Below are positions 54,601-64,000 of a stretch of 64,000 bases of DNA, piece after piece (position 1 is the first letter of the stretch; each line of letters opens with the position of its first letter). Position numbers and translations under genes: made by a program. The stretch comes from Massilibacteroides sp. (GTDB taxonomy: Bacteria; Bacteroidota; Bacteroidia; Bacteroidales; Tannerellaceae), in the NCBI RefSeq assembly GCF_028705895.1, contig NZ_JAQWCQ010000012.1, positions 1 to 64,000 of the forward strand, in the 5' to 3' direction. Under the pieces are notes generated by a model. It made no database searches. It was not told the origin of the DNA and worked only from the letters and a program-made list of their open reading frames with translations.

Positions 54601-55506
54601 AAATCTTTAGAAGAATTAGATTATAATGCTGTTCAAGTAAGCAGTTGGACTTCTGATTCAGACAAGAATGAACTTATTAAACAAGTTGTTCTTAATTATC
54701 TTAAGAAGAATAAAGAGTTAGATGCAGAACTGAGACGCAAGAAATTTGATCTTACTATTGGAGACGAACTTCCTACAGGTATTGTTCAGATGGCAAAAGT
54801 TTATATTGCGAAGAAGAGAAAGATACAAGTCGGAGATAAAATGGCTGGTCGTCATGGTAATAAAGGTATTGTATCTAAAATTGTTCGTCAAGAAGATATG
54901 CCGTTCTTAGAAGATGGAACGCCTGTGGATATTTGCTTAAATCCGTTAGGTGTACCTTCTCGTATGAACTTAGGACAGATTTTTGAGGCTGTTTTAGGTT
55001 GGGCTGGAAAAGAATTAGATGTGAAGTTTGCGACTCCAATCTTTGACGGAGCGTCATTAGATGATTTAAATGACTGGACAGATAAAGCTGGTGTACCACG
55101 TTATGGTAAGACTTACTTATATGATGGAGGTACAGGAGAACGTTTTGACCAGCCTGCTACAGTCGGAGTAACTTATTTCTTGAAATTAGGCCACATGGTT
55201 GATGATAAGATGCATGCTAGATCTATCGGACCGTATTCTTTGATTACGCAACAACCATTAGGAGGTAAGGCGCAGTTTGGTGGACAACGTTTTGGAGAAA
55301 TGGAGGTTTGGGCATTGGAAGCTTTTGGTGCTGCTCATATTTTGCAGGAAATTCTTACAATCAAATCTGATGATGTGATAGGACGTTCTAAGGCTTATGA
55401 GGCCATTGTAAAAGGGGAACCGATGCCACAGCCAGGAATCCCTGAGTCTTTGAATGTATTATTACATGAGTTGAGAGGACTTGGATTAAGCTTTACTTTG
55501 GATTAA
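51694..55506 (+). CDS. rpoB: RNA polymerase subunit beta
   Basis: The 1270-residue catalytic beta subunit. The rifampicin pocket reads [25 protein letters not shown], with Asp, His and Ser at the main resistance positions (516, 526, 531 in E. coli numbers) in wild-type form. [12 protein letters not shown] and the C-terminal [21 protein letters not shown] are intact. It follows an attenuator and precedes rpoC by 66 bases. Confidence 0.99.
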   Translation: MSSTAENQRVNFASIKNSLPYPDFLEVQLKSFQDFLQLDTPPEKRKKEGLYKVFAENFPIADTRNNFVLEFLDYYIDPPRYTIDECIARGLTYSVPLKAKLKLYCTDPDHEDFDTVIQDVYLGPIPYMTSRGTFVINGAERVVVSQLHRSPGVFFGQSIHANGTKLYSARIIPFKGSWIEFATDINNVMYAYIDRKKKLPVTTLLRAIGFESDRDILEIFNLAEEVKVTKTNLKKLIGRKLAARVLKTWVEDFVDEDTGEVVSIERNDVIIDRESVLDNDNIEAILESGTQNVLLHREDHNLSDFAIIYNTLQKDPSNSEKEAVLYIYRQLRNAEPADEASAREVITNLFFSEKRYDLGEVGRYRINKKLGLTTSDDVKVLTKEDIIEIIKYLIELINSKAIVDDIDHLSNRRVRTVGEQLYNQFGIGLARMSRTVRERMNVRDNEVFTPIDLINAKTISSVVNSFFGTNALSQFMDQTNPLAEITHKRRLSALGPGGLSRERAGFEVRDVHYTHYGRLCPIETPEGPNIGLISSLCVYAKINDLGFIATPYRKVDNGRVDFSDEGLHYMTAEEEEELTIAQGNALLDDDGRFVRERIKSRFEADFPVVSPAEVDMMDVSPTQIASIAASLIPFLEHDDANRALMGSNMMRQAVPLIQTDAPIVGTGIEGQVAKDSRTQIVAEREGEVVFVDATCIKIKYDRTEEEEFVSFDDAVKTYNIPKWRKTNQSTTVDLRPICHRGQRVVCGQILTEGYSTEKGELALGRNVKVAYMPWKGYNYEDAIVLNERMVREDFFTSVHVDEYILEVRETKRGMEELTSDIPNVSEEATKDLDERGIVRVGARIEPGDILIGKITPKGESDPSPEEKLLRAIFGDKAGDVKDASLKATPSLRGVVIETSLFSKAVKKRKSRLTDKAILPKLDEEFDEKMAELKSQLVDKLLVLTNGKTSLGVKDYLNTDIIAKGAKFSRKSLEELDYNAVQVSSWTSDSDKNELIKQVVLNYLKKNKELDAELRRKKFDLTIGDELPTGIVQMAKVYIAKKRKIQVGDKMAGRHGNKGIVSKIVRQEDMPFLEDGTPVDICLNPLGVPSRMNLGQIFEAVLGWAGKELDVKFATPIFDGASLDDLNDWTDKAGVPRYGKTYLYDGGTGERFDQPATVGVTYFLKLGHMVDDKMHARSIGPYSLITQQPLGGKAQFGGQRFGEMEVWALEAFGAAHILQEILTIKSDDVIGRSKAYEAIVKGEPMPQPGIPESLNVLLHELRGLGLSFTLD

Positions 55507-55572
55507 TTCTAATGGATATAATGACATATGTTGTCTGCAATTTTATTCGATAACTCTTTATAAATAAGATAT

Positions 55573-58500
55573 ATGGCTTTTAGAAAAGAAAATAAGATAA
55601 AGAGTAGCTTTTCAAAAATTACGATTGGCTTAGCTTCTCCCGAGGAGATCTTGGAAAACTCGAGTGGTGAGGTTTTGAAGCCAGAAACGATTAACTATCG
55701 TACGTATAAACCTGAACGTGATGGTTTGTTCTGTGAACGAATTTTTGGTCCGATTAAGGATTATGAATGCCATTGCGGAAAATACAAACGCATACGCTAT
55801 AAAGGTATTGTGTGTGATCGTTGTGGGGTAGAAGTTACGGAAAAAAAGGTTCGTCGTGAACGTATGGGACATATCCATTTGGTTGTTCCTGTTGCACATA
55901 TTTGGTATTTTCGTTCTCTTCCGAATAAGATCGGTTACTTATTGGGACTTCCTACAAAGAAACTTGATTCTATCATTTACTACGAACGCTATGTTGTTAT
56001 TCAGAAAGGATGTGTAGATACTGTTGAAGAACTTGATTTATTGTCTGAAGAAGAATATCTGCAGGTGCTGGATGCTTTACCAAAAGAGAATCAATTGCTT
56101 GAAGATACGGATCCGAATAAGTTCATTGCAAAGATCGGAGCAGAGGCTGTCTATGATTTGCTTGCTCGATTAGATCTTGATTCGCTTTCTTTTGATTTAC
56201 GTCACCGTGCAAGTACAGATACTTCTCAACAACGTAAAAACGAAGCATTGAAACGTTTGCAAGTTGTTGAATCTTTCCGTTCTTCAAAAGGTCGTAACAA
56301 ACCTGAATGGATGATTGTCAAAGTTGTACCGGTTATCCCACCAGAATTACGTCCGTTAGTACCACTTGATGGAGGTCGTTTTGCTACTTCCGATTTAAAT
56401 GATTTGTATCGTCGGGTTATTATTCGTAATAACCGATTGAAACGATTAATAGATATTAAGGCTCCTGAAGTGATTTTACGTAATGAAAAACGTATGCTTC
56501 AAGAAGCTGTTGACTCACTCTTCGATAACTCTCGTAAATCAAGTGCTGTTAAAACTGATGCGAACCGTCCATTAAAATCTCTTTCTGACAGTTTGAAAGG
56601 AAAACAAGGACGTTTTCGTCAGAATTTACTTGGTAAACGTGTGGATTACTCTGCACGTTCAGTAATTGTTGTCGGCCCAGAATTAAAGATGCATGAGTGT
56701 GGTCTGCCTAAGAATATGGCTGCAGAACTTTACAAGCCGTTTGTTATTCGTAAATTGATCGAACGTGGAATTGTTAAGACTGTAAAATCTGCAAAAAAGA
56801 TTGTTGACAGAAAAGAACCGGTTGTTTGGGATATTCTTGAATATGTGATGAAAGGACATCCGGTCTTGTTAAACCGTGCTCCGACACTTCACCGTTTAGG
56901 TATTCAGGCCTTCCAGCCCAAATTAATTGAAGGTAAGGCAATCCAATTACATCCATTAGCTTGTACTGCATTCAACGCCGACTTTGATGGTGACCAGATG
57001 GCTGTTCACCTTCCATTGGGAAATGAAGCTGTTCTGGAAGCCCAGATGCTAATGCTTGCTTCTCATAATATTTTAAATCCTGCAAATGGCGCACCTATTA
57101 CTGTTCCTTCTCAGGATATGGTTTTGGGTTTGTATTATATTACAAAATTACGTCCCGGGACTTTAGGTGAAGGATTAATATTTTATGGTGAAGAAGAGGC
57201 TGTAATAGCGTATAACGAGAAAAAGGTTGCAATTCATGCTCCGGTGAAGGTTTATGTCGATGATATAGACGAAAATGGAAATCCAGTAAGACTATTGCGT
57301 GAAACTTCCGTAGGACGTGTGATGGTGAACGAGTTCGTTCCTAAAGAAATTGGTTATGTCAATGAAGTTTTAGGAAAGAAATCTTTACGTGATATAATCG
57401 GTTTGGTTATTAAAACATGTGGTGTTGCTCGTACTGCCCAATTTCTTGATGATATAAAGAATCTTGGATATCAAATGGCCTTTAAGGGAGGTTTGTCATT
57501 TAATCTTGCCGATGTCTTGATCCCAGAGGAAAAAGATGCATTGGTGAAAGAAGGATATGACGAGGTAGAACATATCTTGGCTAACTATAGTATGGGTTTC
57601 ATTACGTTTAATGAGCGTTATAATCAGATAATTGATACCTGGACGCACGTGAATAGTAAGCTGTCTAATATTCTGATGAAGAAACTGACTGAAGATAACG
57701 ATGGATTCAACTCTGTGTTCATGATGATGGATTCAGGAGCTCGTGGATCAAAAGAACAGATTCGTCAGCTTTCGGGTATGCGTGGTTTGATGGCCAAGCC
57801 TCAGAAGAGTGGGGCAGAGGGAGGACAAATTATTGAAAACCCAATTCTTTCAAACTTTAAAGAAGGTCTATCTGTGTTGGAATATTTTATTTCTACTCAC
57901 GGTGCTCGTAAAGGTTTGGCTGATACAGCTTTGAAAACTGCCGATGCTGGATATTTGACTCGTCGTCTTGTGGATGTATCGCATGACGTTATAATTAATG
58001 AAGAAGATTGCGGCACTTTACGTGGTCTTGTTTGTACGGAGCTGAAGAATAACGAAGAAGTTATAGCATCGTTATATGAACGTATCTTAGGTCGTGTATC
58101 TGTCCATGATATCCAGCATCCGCAAACAGGCGAAATCCTTGTTCAGGCCGGTGAAGAAATCAGAGAAGATGCTGCCAAGAAAATACAGGAATCTCCGATT
58201 GAGAGTGTTGAAATTCGTTCTGTTCTTACCTGTGAATCTAAGAAGGGTGTTTGTGCTAAATGTTACGGACGTAACTTAGCGACTGGGCGCATGGTTCAAA
58301 AAGGAGAAGTTGTTGGGGTTATTGCCGCACAATCTATTGGTGAACCAGGAACACAGTTGACGCTTCGTACATTCCACGTAGGAGGTATTGCTTCTAATAT
58401 TGCTACAGAGAATAATATTACGTCAAAATTTGATGGTATTATTGAAATAGACGAGCTTCGTGCTGTTGAATCAAAAGATGTAACCGGAAAAGACTGTCAG

Positions 58501-59865
58501 GTAGTAGTAAGCCGTTTGGCTGAAATGAGGATTGTCGATCCGAATACAAAGATCGTTCTTCTTACGCATAATATTCCCTACGGTTCTAAATTGTACTTCA
58601 AGAGTGGCGATAATGTGAAAAAAGGTGACGTAATTATTGAATGGGATCCATTTAATGCTGTTATCGTTTCCGAAGTTGCTGGTAAGATCGAGTTTGAAAG
58701 TGTAATAGAAAATGTTACATATAAGGTCGAAAGCGATGAAACTACAGGTTTGAAGGAAAAGATTATTATCGAGTCCAAAGATAAGACCAAAGCTCCTGCT
58801 GTTCATATTGTTGACGAGTCTGGAAGTTATTTGAAGAATTATTCATTACCTCTTGGTGCGCACGTTGTTAAAGAAAATGGCGATAGCATAAAAGCGGGAG
58901 AAGTGTTAGTGAAGATTCCTCGTGCTGTAGGTAAAACCGGTGATATTACGGGAGGTCTTCCACGTGTTACGGAACTATTTGAAGCTCGTAATCCTTCTAA
59001 TCCTGCGGTGGTTTCTGAAATTGACGGAGAGATTGGATTTGGTAAGATCAAACGTGGTAATCGTGAAATTACGGTAACTTCAAAACTTGGAGAAGTTAAG
59101 AAGTATATGGTTCCGTTGTCTAAACAATTGCTTGTTCAGGAAAATGACTATATACGTGCTGGTATGCCATTGTCTGATGGTGCCACTACTCCTTCCGACA
59201 TTCTTGCAATTAAAGGCCCTACTGCTGTTCAAGAATACATTGTGAATGAGGTTCAGGATGTATATCGTTTACAGGGTGTAAAGATTAATGATAAGCACTT
59301 TGAAGTGATTGTAAGGCAGATGATGCGTAAGGTTGAAGTAGTTGATCCGGGAGATACTCGCTTCCTTGAACAACAAGTTGTTGACAAGCTGGAAGTCATG
59401 GAAGAAAACGACCGTATCTGGGGTAAGAAAGTTGTTATGGAAGCCGGAGATTCTCAAACATTACAGGCTGGTCAGATTGTGACTGCTCGTAAATTAAGAG
59501 ATGAAAACAGTATGTTGAAACGTAGAGACCTTAAATTGGTTGAAGTGCGTGATGCTATTCCTGCTACGGCAAACCAGATACTCCAAGGTATTACACGTGC
59601 GGCTCTGCAAACAAATAGCTTTATGTCTGCCGCTTCCTTCCAGGAAACAACGAAAGTATTGAATGAAGCTGCAATTAATGGAAAAGTGGATCGTTTAGAA
59701 GGTCTGAAGGAGAATGTGATTTGTGGTCACTTAATTCCTGCCGGAACCGGACAGCGTGACTTTGACAAGCTTGTAGTTGGAGCAAAAGATGAATTCGAAC
59801 GTATAATGTCTAATAGAAGAAATGTAGTTGACTTTAACGAAGTCGATGCAGAAATCGAAAGATAA
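55573..59865 (+). CDS. rpoC: RNA polymerase subunit beta'
   Basis: The 1430-residue beta' subunit, full length. N-terminal zinc ribbon [20 protein letters not shown], the active-site magnesium loop [12 protein letters not shown], the bridge helix and trigger-loop region, and a second zinc site ([13 protein letters not shown]) are present. It is the last gene of the operon, ending at the long terminator 59885-59928. Confidence 0.99.
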   Translation: MAFRKENKIKSSFSKITIGLASPEEILENSSGEVLKPETINYRTYKPERDGLFCERIFGPIKDYECHCGKYKRIRYKGIVCDRCGVEVTEKKVRRERMGHIHLVVPVAHIWYFRSLPNKIGYLLGLPTKKLDSIIYYERYVVIQKGCVDTVEELDLLSEEEYLQVLDALPKENQLLEDTDPNKFIAKIGAEAVYDLLARLDLDSLSFDLRHRASTDTSQQRKNEALKRLQVVESFRSSKGRNKPEWMIVKVVPVIPPELRPLVPLDGGRFATSDLNDLYRRVIIRNNRLKRLIDIKAPEVILRNEKRMLQEAVDSLFDNSRKSSAVKTDANRPLKSLSDSLKGKQGRFRQNLLGKRVDYSARSVIVVGPELKMHECGLPKNMAAELYKPFVIRKLIERGIVKTVKSAKKIVDRKEPVVWDILEYVMKGHPVLLNRAPTLHRLGIQAFQPKLIEGKAIQLHPLACTAFNADFDGDQMAVHLPLGNEAVLEAQMLMLASHNILNPANGAPITVPSQDMVLGLYYITKLRPGTLGEGLIFYGEEEAVIAYNEKKVAIHAPVKVYVDDIDENGNPVRLLRETSVGRVMVNEFVPKEIGYVNEVLGKKSLRDIIGLVIKTCGVARTAQFLDDIKNLGYQMAFKGGLSFNLADVLIPEEKDALVKEGYDEVEHILANYSMGFITFNERYNQIIDTWTHVNSKLSNILMKKLTEDNDGFNSVFMMMDSGARGSKEQIRQLSGMRGLMAKPQKSGAEGGQIIENPILSNFKEGLSVLEYFISTHGARKGLADTALKTADAGYLTRRLVDVSHDVIINEEDCGTLRGLVCTELKNNEEVIASLYERILGRVSVHDIQHPQTGEILVQAGEEIREDAAKKIQESPIESVEIRSVLTCESKKGVCAKCYGRNLATGRMVQKGEVVGVIAAQSIGEPGTQLTLRTFHVGGIASNIATENNITSKFDGIIEIDELRAVESKDVTGKDCQVVVSRLAEMRIVDPNTKIVLLTHNIPYGSKLYFKSGDNVKKGDVIIEWDPFNAVIVSEVAGKIEFESVIENVTYKVESDETTGLKEKIIIESKDKTKAPAVHIVDESGSYLKNYSLPLGAHVVKENGDSIKAGEVLVKIPRAVGKTGDITGGLPRVTELFEARNPSNPAVVSEIDGEIGFGKIKRGNREITVTSKLGEVKKYMVPLSKQLLVQENDYIRAGMPLSDGATTPSDILAIKGPTAVQEYIVNEVQDVYRLQGVKINDKHFEVIVRQMMRKVEVVDPGDTRFLEQQVVDKLEVMEENDRIWGKKVVMEAGDSQTLQAGQIVTARKLRDENSMLKRRDLKLVEVRDAIPATANQILQGITRAALQTNSFMSAASFQETTKVLNEAAINGKVDRLEGLKENVICGHLIPAGTGQRDFDKLVVGAKDEFERIMSNRRNVVDFNEVDAEIER

Positions 59866-59884
59866 ATACAAACGATAAATATTA

Positions 59885-59928
59885 CAAAAGAAAGGCTGTT
59901 GGATTTTAATCCAACAGCCTTTCTTTTG
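59885..59928 (+). terminator. Strong terminator after rpoC
   Basis: Two 21-base perfect arms (59885-59905 and 59908-59928), loop TT, core GGCTGTTGGATT; the right arm is itself rich in T. Confidence 0.95.
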
Positions 59929-59968
59929 TTCGCATTGAATTAATACTCCAATTCATAAGTAATATTAC

Positions 59969-59976
59969 TATATTTG
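59969..59976 (+). promoter_or_regulatory. Possible -7 element for the gluconate dehydrogenase gene
   Basis: TATATTTG fits TAnnTTTG; no -33 TTTG at the expected distance. The gene starts at 60088, so the leader would be about 105 bases. Confidence 0.3.
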
Positions 59977-60087
59977 TGTTAATGTTATCTGGAAGTATAT
60001 TGTTTATCGGGGCTTTTATTTGGACTAAAAAGGAAGGTTCAATCTGATACGCATATAAGAAATTGCTTAATTTTAAAATTTAATAAA

Positions 60088-60882
60088 ATGGAAAATCAAT
60101 TTTCATTGAATGGAAAAGTGGCTCTTGTTACCGGAGCATCTTATGGTATCGGTTTTGCTATTGCCAGTGCATTTGCTAATGCAGGTGCAAAGATCGTTTT
60201 TAACGATAGAAATCAAGAAGCCATAGAAAAGGGCTTAGCGGCTTATAAAGAAGCAGGTATTGACGCAAAAGGTTATGTGTGTGATGTGACGGATGAAGAC
60301 GGTGTAAATGCAATGGTTGCCCGGATTGAAAGAGAAGTAGGCGTAATTGATATTTTAGTGAACAATGCCGGGATTATTAAACGTGTTCCTATGCATGAAA
60401 TGTCAGCGGCAGAGTTTCGTCAGGTGATTGATATCGACCTGAATGGTCCGTTTATCGTTTCCAAGGCGGTTATTCCGAGCATGATTAAAAAAGGACATGG
60501 GAAGATCATCAATATCTGCTCTATGATGAGTGAATTAGGTCGTGAGACTGTTTCTGCCTATGCTGCAGCTAAAGGAGGTCTGAAGATGCTTACCCGTAAT
60601 ATCTGTTCTGAATACGGTGAACACAATATACAATGTAACGGTATAGGTCCGGGATATATTGCTACTCCGCAGACAGCTCCTTTAAGAGAAAAACAACCGG
60701 ATGGATCTCGTCATCCTTTCGATTCTTTCATTATAGCCAAGACTCCTGCAGCACGTTGGGGAACTCCTGAGGATCTGCAAGGACCTGCTGTCTTTTTAGC
60801 CTCAGATGCTTCTAATTTTGTGAACGGACATATTTTGTATGTTGACGGAGGTATTCTTGCTTATATTGGTAAGCAACCATAA
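60088..60882 (+). CDS. Gluconate 5-dehydrogenase-type short-chain dehydrogenase
   Basis: A 264-residue SDR. The Rossmann motif is TGASYGIG (15-22), the NNAG motif is present, and the catalytic Ser, Tyr and Lys sit in ICSMMSELGRETVSAYAAAKGG. The sequence resembles IdnO/Gno enzymes that interconvert 5-keto-D-gluconate and D-gluconate; substrate is inferred from similarity. No kdu or idn genes adjoin it. A DUF3467 gene follows after 18 bases. Confidence 0.85.
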   Translation: MENQFSLNGKVALVTGASYGIGFAIASAFANAGAKIVFNDRNQEAIEKGLAAYKEAGIDAKGYVCDVTDEDGVNAMVARIEREVGVIDILVNNAGIIKRVPMHEMSAAEFRQVIDIDLNGPFIVSKAVIPSMIKKGHGKIINICSMMSELGRETVSAYAAAKGGLKMLTRNICSEYGEHNIQCNGIGPGYIATPQTAPLREKQPDGSRHPFDSFIIAKTPAARWGTPEDLQGPAVFLASDASNFVNGHILYVDGGILAYIGKQP

Positions 60883-60900
60883 TAATAACAATAGAGATAT

Positions 60901-61212
60901 ATGGAAAATAAAAATCAAGGCAACGAAATACAGGTAGAGTTATCGGATGAAATCTCTCAGGGGATATACTCTAATCTGGCAATTATTGCTCATTCGAGTT
61001 CAGAGTTTATTATTGACTTTATCCGTCTGATGCCGGGTACTCCCAAGGCAAAGGTGCAAAGCAGAATCATCTTGACACCTGATAACGCTAAACGTTTGCT
61101 TTACGCATTACAGGATAATATTGAAAAATTTGAAGCTCAGAAAAATAACGGTAAAACAGTTAAGTTTGAAGACATCATCCCTCCGATCGGAGGAATGAAA
61201 GGCGAAGCTTAA
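60901..61212 (+). CDS. DUF3467 protein
   Basis: A 103-residue soluble protein: IQVELSDEISQGIYSNLAIIAHSSSEFIIDFIRLMPGTPKAKVQSRIILTPDNAKRLLYALQDNIEKFE, which matches the DUF3467 family (small beta-sheet/helix protein). No function is known. It is translated with the SDR gene and ends at the bidirectional terminator. Confidence 0.85.
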   Translation: MENKNQGNEIQVELSDEISQGIYSNLAIIAHSSSEFIIDFIRLMPGTPKAKVQSRIILTPDNAKRLLYALQDNIEKFEAQKNNGKTVKFEDIIPPIGGMKGEA

Positions 61213-61218
61213 GAATTA

Positions 61219-61263
61219 GAAAATACCCGGTAAGGCACAGAAAACTTACCGGGTATTTTTTAT
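61219..61263. terminator. Bidirectional terminator
   Basis: AAATACCCGGTAAG (61221-61234) pairs with CTTACCGGGTATTT (61245-61258); A run before and T run after, between convergent transcripts. Confidence 0.92.
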
Positions 61264-61274
61264 AAATAAAGAAT

Positions 61275-62228
61275 TTAAAGACTCTCAACTATTCGTTTCA
61301 AAACCACCTGAGCAGATATTTCACGGTTTGCTGCTTCTTGTATTACGATGCTCTGCGGACTTTCTATCACTTCGTCTGTCACAATCATGTTCCGTCTTAC
61401 AGGCAGACAATGCATAAAATAAGCATTATTAGTTAGTGCCATTTTGGACTCATCAACAGTCCAACTACGGTCTTTACTCAATACCTGACCATAATTAGGG
61501 TCTGTGTAAACTGCCCAGTTTTTGGCGTAGATAAAGTCGGCGCCTTCAAAAGCTTTAGCCTGATCATACTCTACTTTGGCTTTTCCTACAAATTCAGGTG
61601 CAAGTTCATAACCCTGAGGATGGGTAATCACAAATTCATAGTCCGTCTCGTTCATCCATTCTGCGAAACTGTTGGGTACAGCCTGCGGCAGAGATCTTGG
61701 ATGAGGAGCCCAGGTAAGGACAACTTTAGGACGAGCTGTCTTTTTATATTCTTCAATGGTGATCAGATCGGCAAAACTCTGTAGGGGATGACGAGTAGCC
61801 GCTTCCATACTGAATACCGGTCGGCCAGAATATTTGATAAACTGATTCAGAACCATTTCTGTATAGTCCTCCTTTTTATCCTCAAATCTGGCAAACGAAC
61901 GAACGCCAATAACATCACAATAGCATCCCATTACCGGAATTGCCTCCAAAAGATGCTCCGGTTTGTCACCGTCCATGATAACTCCCCGTTCCGTTTCTAA
62001 CTTCCAGGCTCCCTGGTTAATATCTAATACGATAGTGTTCATTCCCAGATTCATTGCTGCCTTTTGCGTACTCAGGCGGGTGCGTAGGCTGGAATTAAAA
62101 AAGATCATCAACAAGGTTTTGTTTTTACCCAGTTCTGTATGTTTGAATCTGTCTTTTTTGATCTCGAAAGCTTCTTTTACCGCTTGATTTAAATCGCCCA
62201 GGTCATGGACGCAGGTGAAATTTCTCAT
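61275..62228 (-). CDS. argF': N-succinylornithine carbamoyltransferase
   Basis: A 317-residue transcarbamylase of the Bacteroidetes arginine route. The carbamoyl-phosphate motif is FFNSSLRTRLST; the substrate loop is MDGDKPEH, with Pro90 in the place where N-acetylornithine enzymes have Glu. This Pro defines succinylornithine specificity in B. fragilis. HCLPVRR is also present. It is the last gene of proB, proA, argF', 10 bases after proA, which links arginine and proline synthesis at their shared glutamate branch. Confidence 0.95.
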   Translation of the reverse strand: MRNFTCVHDLGDLNQAVKEAFEIKKDRFKHTELGKNKTLLMIFFNSSLRTRLSTQKAAMNLGMNTIVLDINQGAWKLETERGVIMDGDKPEHLLEAIPVMGCYCDVIGVRSFARFEDKKEDYTEMVLNQFIKYSGRPVFSMEAATRHPLQSFADLITIEEYKKTARPKVVLTWAPHPRSLPQAVPNSFAEWMNETDYEFVITHPQGYELAPEFVGKAKVEYDQAKAFEGADFIYAKNWAVYTDPNYGQVLSKDRSWTVDESKMALTNNAYFMHCLPVRRNMIVTDEVIESPQSIVIQEAANREISAQVVLKRIVESL

Positions 62229-62238
62229 ATCTTATTTT

Positions 62239-63489
62239 TTATTTAGTACGAATTTGACCGTTTCCTTCAATGATATATTTGTACGTCGTTATTTCCGCTA
62301 AAGCCATTGGCCCTCTGGCATGCGCTTTTTGCGTACTGATGCCTATTTCAGCACCGAAACCGAATTGAGCTCCATCTGTAAATGCCGTCGAAACATTTGA
62401 ATATACACAAGCAGCATCAACCATGCGTTCAAAAAGACGTATAGCTTCTGCAGATTCACTAATAATACATTCACTATGTTTGGAACTATACTTACTGATA
62501 TGTGAAATTGCCTCTTCGATTGTTGAAACCGTTCGAATGCTCATCTTATAATCCAGAAATTCCGTACCGAAACTTGCTTCTGTTGCCAGTTTCAGTAAAC
62601 TTTCCGGATAATTCCCTTTTAATACATTATACGCCTCTTTGTCTGCATAAATTATTACATTGCTCTCTTGTAGTTTATTGCAAAGATAGGGGAGATCTGA
62701 CAAACGTTCAGCATGAATAACCAAGCAATCAAGCGCATTACATACACTGACTCTCCGTGTTTTTGCATTCGTAATGATGGGCTGTCCTTTTTCTTTATCT
62801 CCATCCTTGTCAAAATAAGTATGACAGATACCTGCACCCGTCTCAATGATCGGTACAAGCGAGTTCCGGCGAACAAAATTGATCAACCCGCAGCTACCTC
62901 TTGGTATAATGAGGTCAACTAAACCAGTTGCATGCAATAGTATGTCGGTTGCTTCTCTGTCGGGAGGCAGTAAAGTGCATACATCTTTTGGAATATGATG
63001 CTCTGTTAATATCTTATGAATGATTTCTACTAATTTCTCATTAGAAAATTCAGCATCCGATCCACCTTTCAATACACATACGTTTCCACTCTTCAGGCAT
63101 AGTGAAAAGACATCACAAGTAACATTCGGACGCGCTTCATAAATTACCCCAATTACTCCAAATGGAACGGAGACCTTACGAATAACCATTCCATTCGGAC
63201 GGACGGTCTCACTCAGAATCTTGTCAAGAGGAGAGGGGAGAGAAGCCACATTCCGCATATCACCAGCAATACCGTCTATCCGTTCTGCAGTGAGTTTTAA
63301 TCTGTCGTATTTCGGGTCTGAAACCTCCATGCGATCAAGGTCTCTCTGATTGGCTACCAGTATTTCCTCCTTATTTTCTTCTAATGCAGAAGCAATAGCG
63401 ATCAGTAAGTCATTTATTTCTTTGTCAGCTAATCTGTTGAGCGCATTTTTTGCCTCAGAAGCTTTTATTAGTAATCCAGTTGCATCCAT
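62239..63489 (-). CDS. proA: Gamma-glutamyl phosphate reductase
   Basis: A 416-residue aldehyde-dehydrogenase-fold enzyme reducing gamma-glutamyl phosphate to the semialdehyde in proline synthesis. [40 protein letters not shown] and the active-site Cys in [15 protein letters not shown] are present, and the C-terminal [20 protein letters not shown] lies near the end. It lies 11 bases after proB and 10 before argF'. Confidence 0.95.
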   Translation of the reverse strand: MDATGLLIKASEAKNALNRLADKEINDLLIAIASALEENKEEILVANQRDLDRMEVSDPKYDRLKLTAERIDGIAGDMRNVASLPSPLDKILSETVRPNGMVIRKVSVPFGVIGVIYEARPNVTCDVFSLCLKSGNVCVLKGGSDAEFSNEKLVEIIHKILTEHHIPKDVCTLLPPDREATDILLHATGLVDLIIPRGSCGLINFVRRNSLVPIIETGAGICHTYFDKDGDKEKGQPIITNAKTRRVSVCNALDCLVIHAERLSDLPYLCNKLQESNVIIYADKEAYNVLKGNYPESLLKLATEASFGTEFLDYKMSIRTVSTIEEAISHISKYSSKHSECIISESAEAIRLFERMVDAACVYSNVSTAFTDGAQFGFGAEIGISTQKAHARGPMALAEITTYKYIIEGNGQIRTK

Positions 63490-63500
63490 AGTTTAATCAA

Positions 63501-64000
63501 TTAATCCAGATAAAGATAGTCATAATGTACCAAAGGCCTGATATCTTTAACGCCTATCAGTTTTTGTGCCTCTTTGCTGTCATAGGCAGCACAGCCTACA
63601 CCCATCTGTTTACCTTCTTCATTGAATAGTTTTACGATATCGTCTTTCTCAAACTCGCCTACGATCTTTGTTACGCCTACAAATAAAACACTCGTAGCTT
63701 TCGGACTTAACAAAGCCTTTTCCGCTCCTTTATTAAGATGAACTTCCCCTTTGGCAAAACCTTCCGAATGGGCTATCCATTTCTTTACACTACTTACCGG
63801 TTTAGAAGAAGGGATAAAACGTGTGCAAATCGTTTTACTTTTCTCTTTCAGTAAATCACACAAGATATTATCCCGTTTCCCATTCGCAATGATAACGGCA
63901 ATACCTTCTTCGGCTACTTTTCGGGCAATTGTACATTTGGTAAGCATCCCCCCTCTTCCGAATGAAGACTTTCCGGTTTGGATATATTCGGACAAGTCTT
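63501..64000 (-). CDS. proB: Glutamate 5-kinase, C-terminal part (cut by the window end)
   Basis: At least 166 codons of the proline-synthesis kinase; the N-terminal catalytic part lies beyond the window. The end of the kinase domain is GRGGMLTKCTIARKVAEEGI. A PUA domain follows (GEVHLNKGAEKALLSPKATSVLFVGVTKIVGEFEKDDIVKLFNEEGKQMGVG). The frame is open to the window edge, so the TTG near 63995 is not a start. It begins the proB/proA/argF' operon. Confidence 0.9.
   Translation of the reverse strand, partial: DLSEYIQTGKSSFGRGGMLTKCTIARKVAEEGIAVIIANGKRDNILCDLLKEKSKTICTRFIPSSKPVSSVKKWIAHSEGFAKGEVHLNKGAEKALLSPKATSVLFVGVTKIVGEFEKDDIVKLFNEEGKQMGVGCAAYDSKEAQKLIGVKDIRPLVHYDYLYLD

Overview
The window is chromosomal backbone of a Bacteroidales bacterium, most like the Parabacteroides/Tannerellaceae group; genus level is inference. 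Signs are N-succinylornithine carbamoyltransferase instead of ordinary ArgF, the order porG-like/uppS/bamA/two skp/murI, a methylmalonyl-CoA carboxyltransferase set with an OadG-type subunit, many lipoproteins with C-G-D or S-C-type lipoboxes, and promoters of the Bacteroidetes form TTTG-N19-TAnnTTTG with few Shine-Dalgarno sequences.

Layout. 1-1007 is non-coding and holds a 286-bp foldback element with terminal inverted repeats and 8-bp flanking direct repeats. 1008-7144: fur-like/purA, a membrane zinc peptidase, hisS, groES-groEL. 7197-14479: a lipoprotein, an MsbA-like exporter, an LtaS-type sulfatase-fold membrane enzyme, an ABC-F protein and a YqhD-like alcohol dehydrogenase. 14545-19351: an LTXXQ protein, then a tight four-gene unit (VTC-type polyphosphate polymerase domain, DUF4956, DUF2490, beta-solenoid lipoprotein), the best candidate for an undescribed system. 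19523-23766: an aquaporin broken by an in-frame TGA, then a methylmalonyl-CoA epimerase/decarboxylase operon with no membrane beta subunit beside it. 23924-32500: HerA-like ATPase, outer-membrane barrel, tRNA-Leu and tRNA-Gly, argH, pyrE, comF, recX, prmC, ribD. 32828-41174: envelope assembly (DUF6242 lipoprotein, PorG-like, uppS, bamA, two Skp/OmpH chaperones, murI, D-Ala-D-Ala dipeptidase). 41183-45094: YccF, M23 peptidase, two META proteins, NamZ. 45344-59865: rpsU, xerC running in frame into hpf, four tRNAs, tuf, tRNA-Trp, secE, nusG, rplKAJL, rpoBC. 60088-64000: gluconate 5-dehydrogenase, DUF3467, and argF', proA, proB (proB is cut by the window end).

Themes are translation and transcription (tuf, secE-nusG-rpl-rpo), cell-wall and outer-membrane biogenesis (uppS, bamA, skp, murI, ddpX, M23, NamZ), succinate-propionate metabolism and arginine/proline synthesis. 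There is no prophage, CRISPR array or insertion-sequence transposase. Unusual points are the foldback element, the VTC cluster, the broken aquaporin, the incomplete decarboxylase operon, the XerC-HPF read-through with a perfect SD, and a 20-bp-stem hairpin with tandem repeats downstream of ribD.
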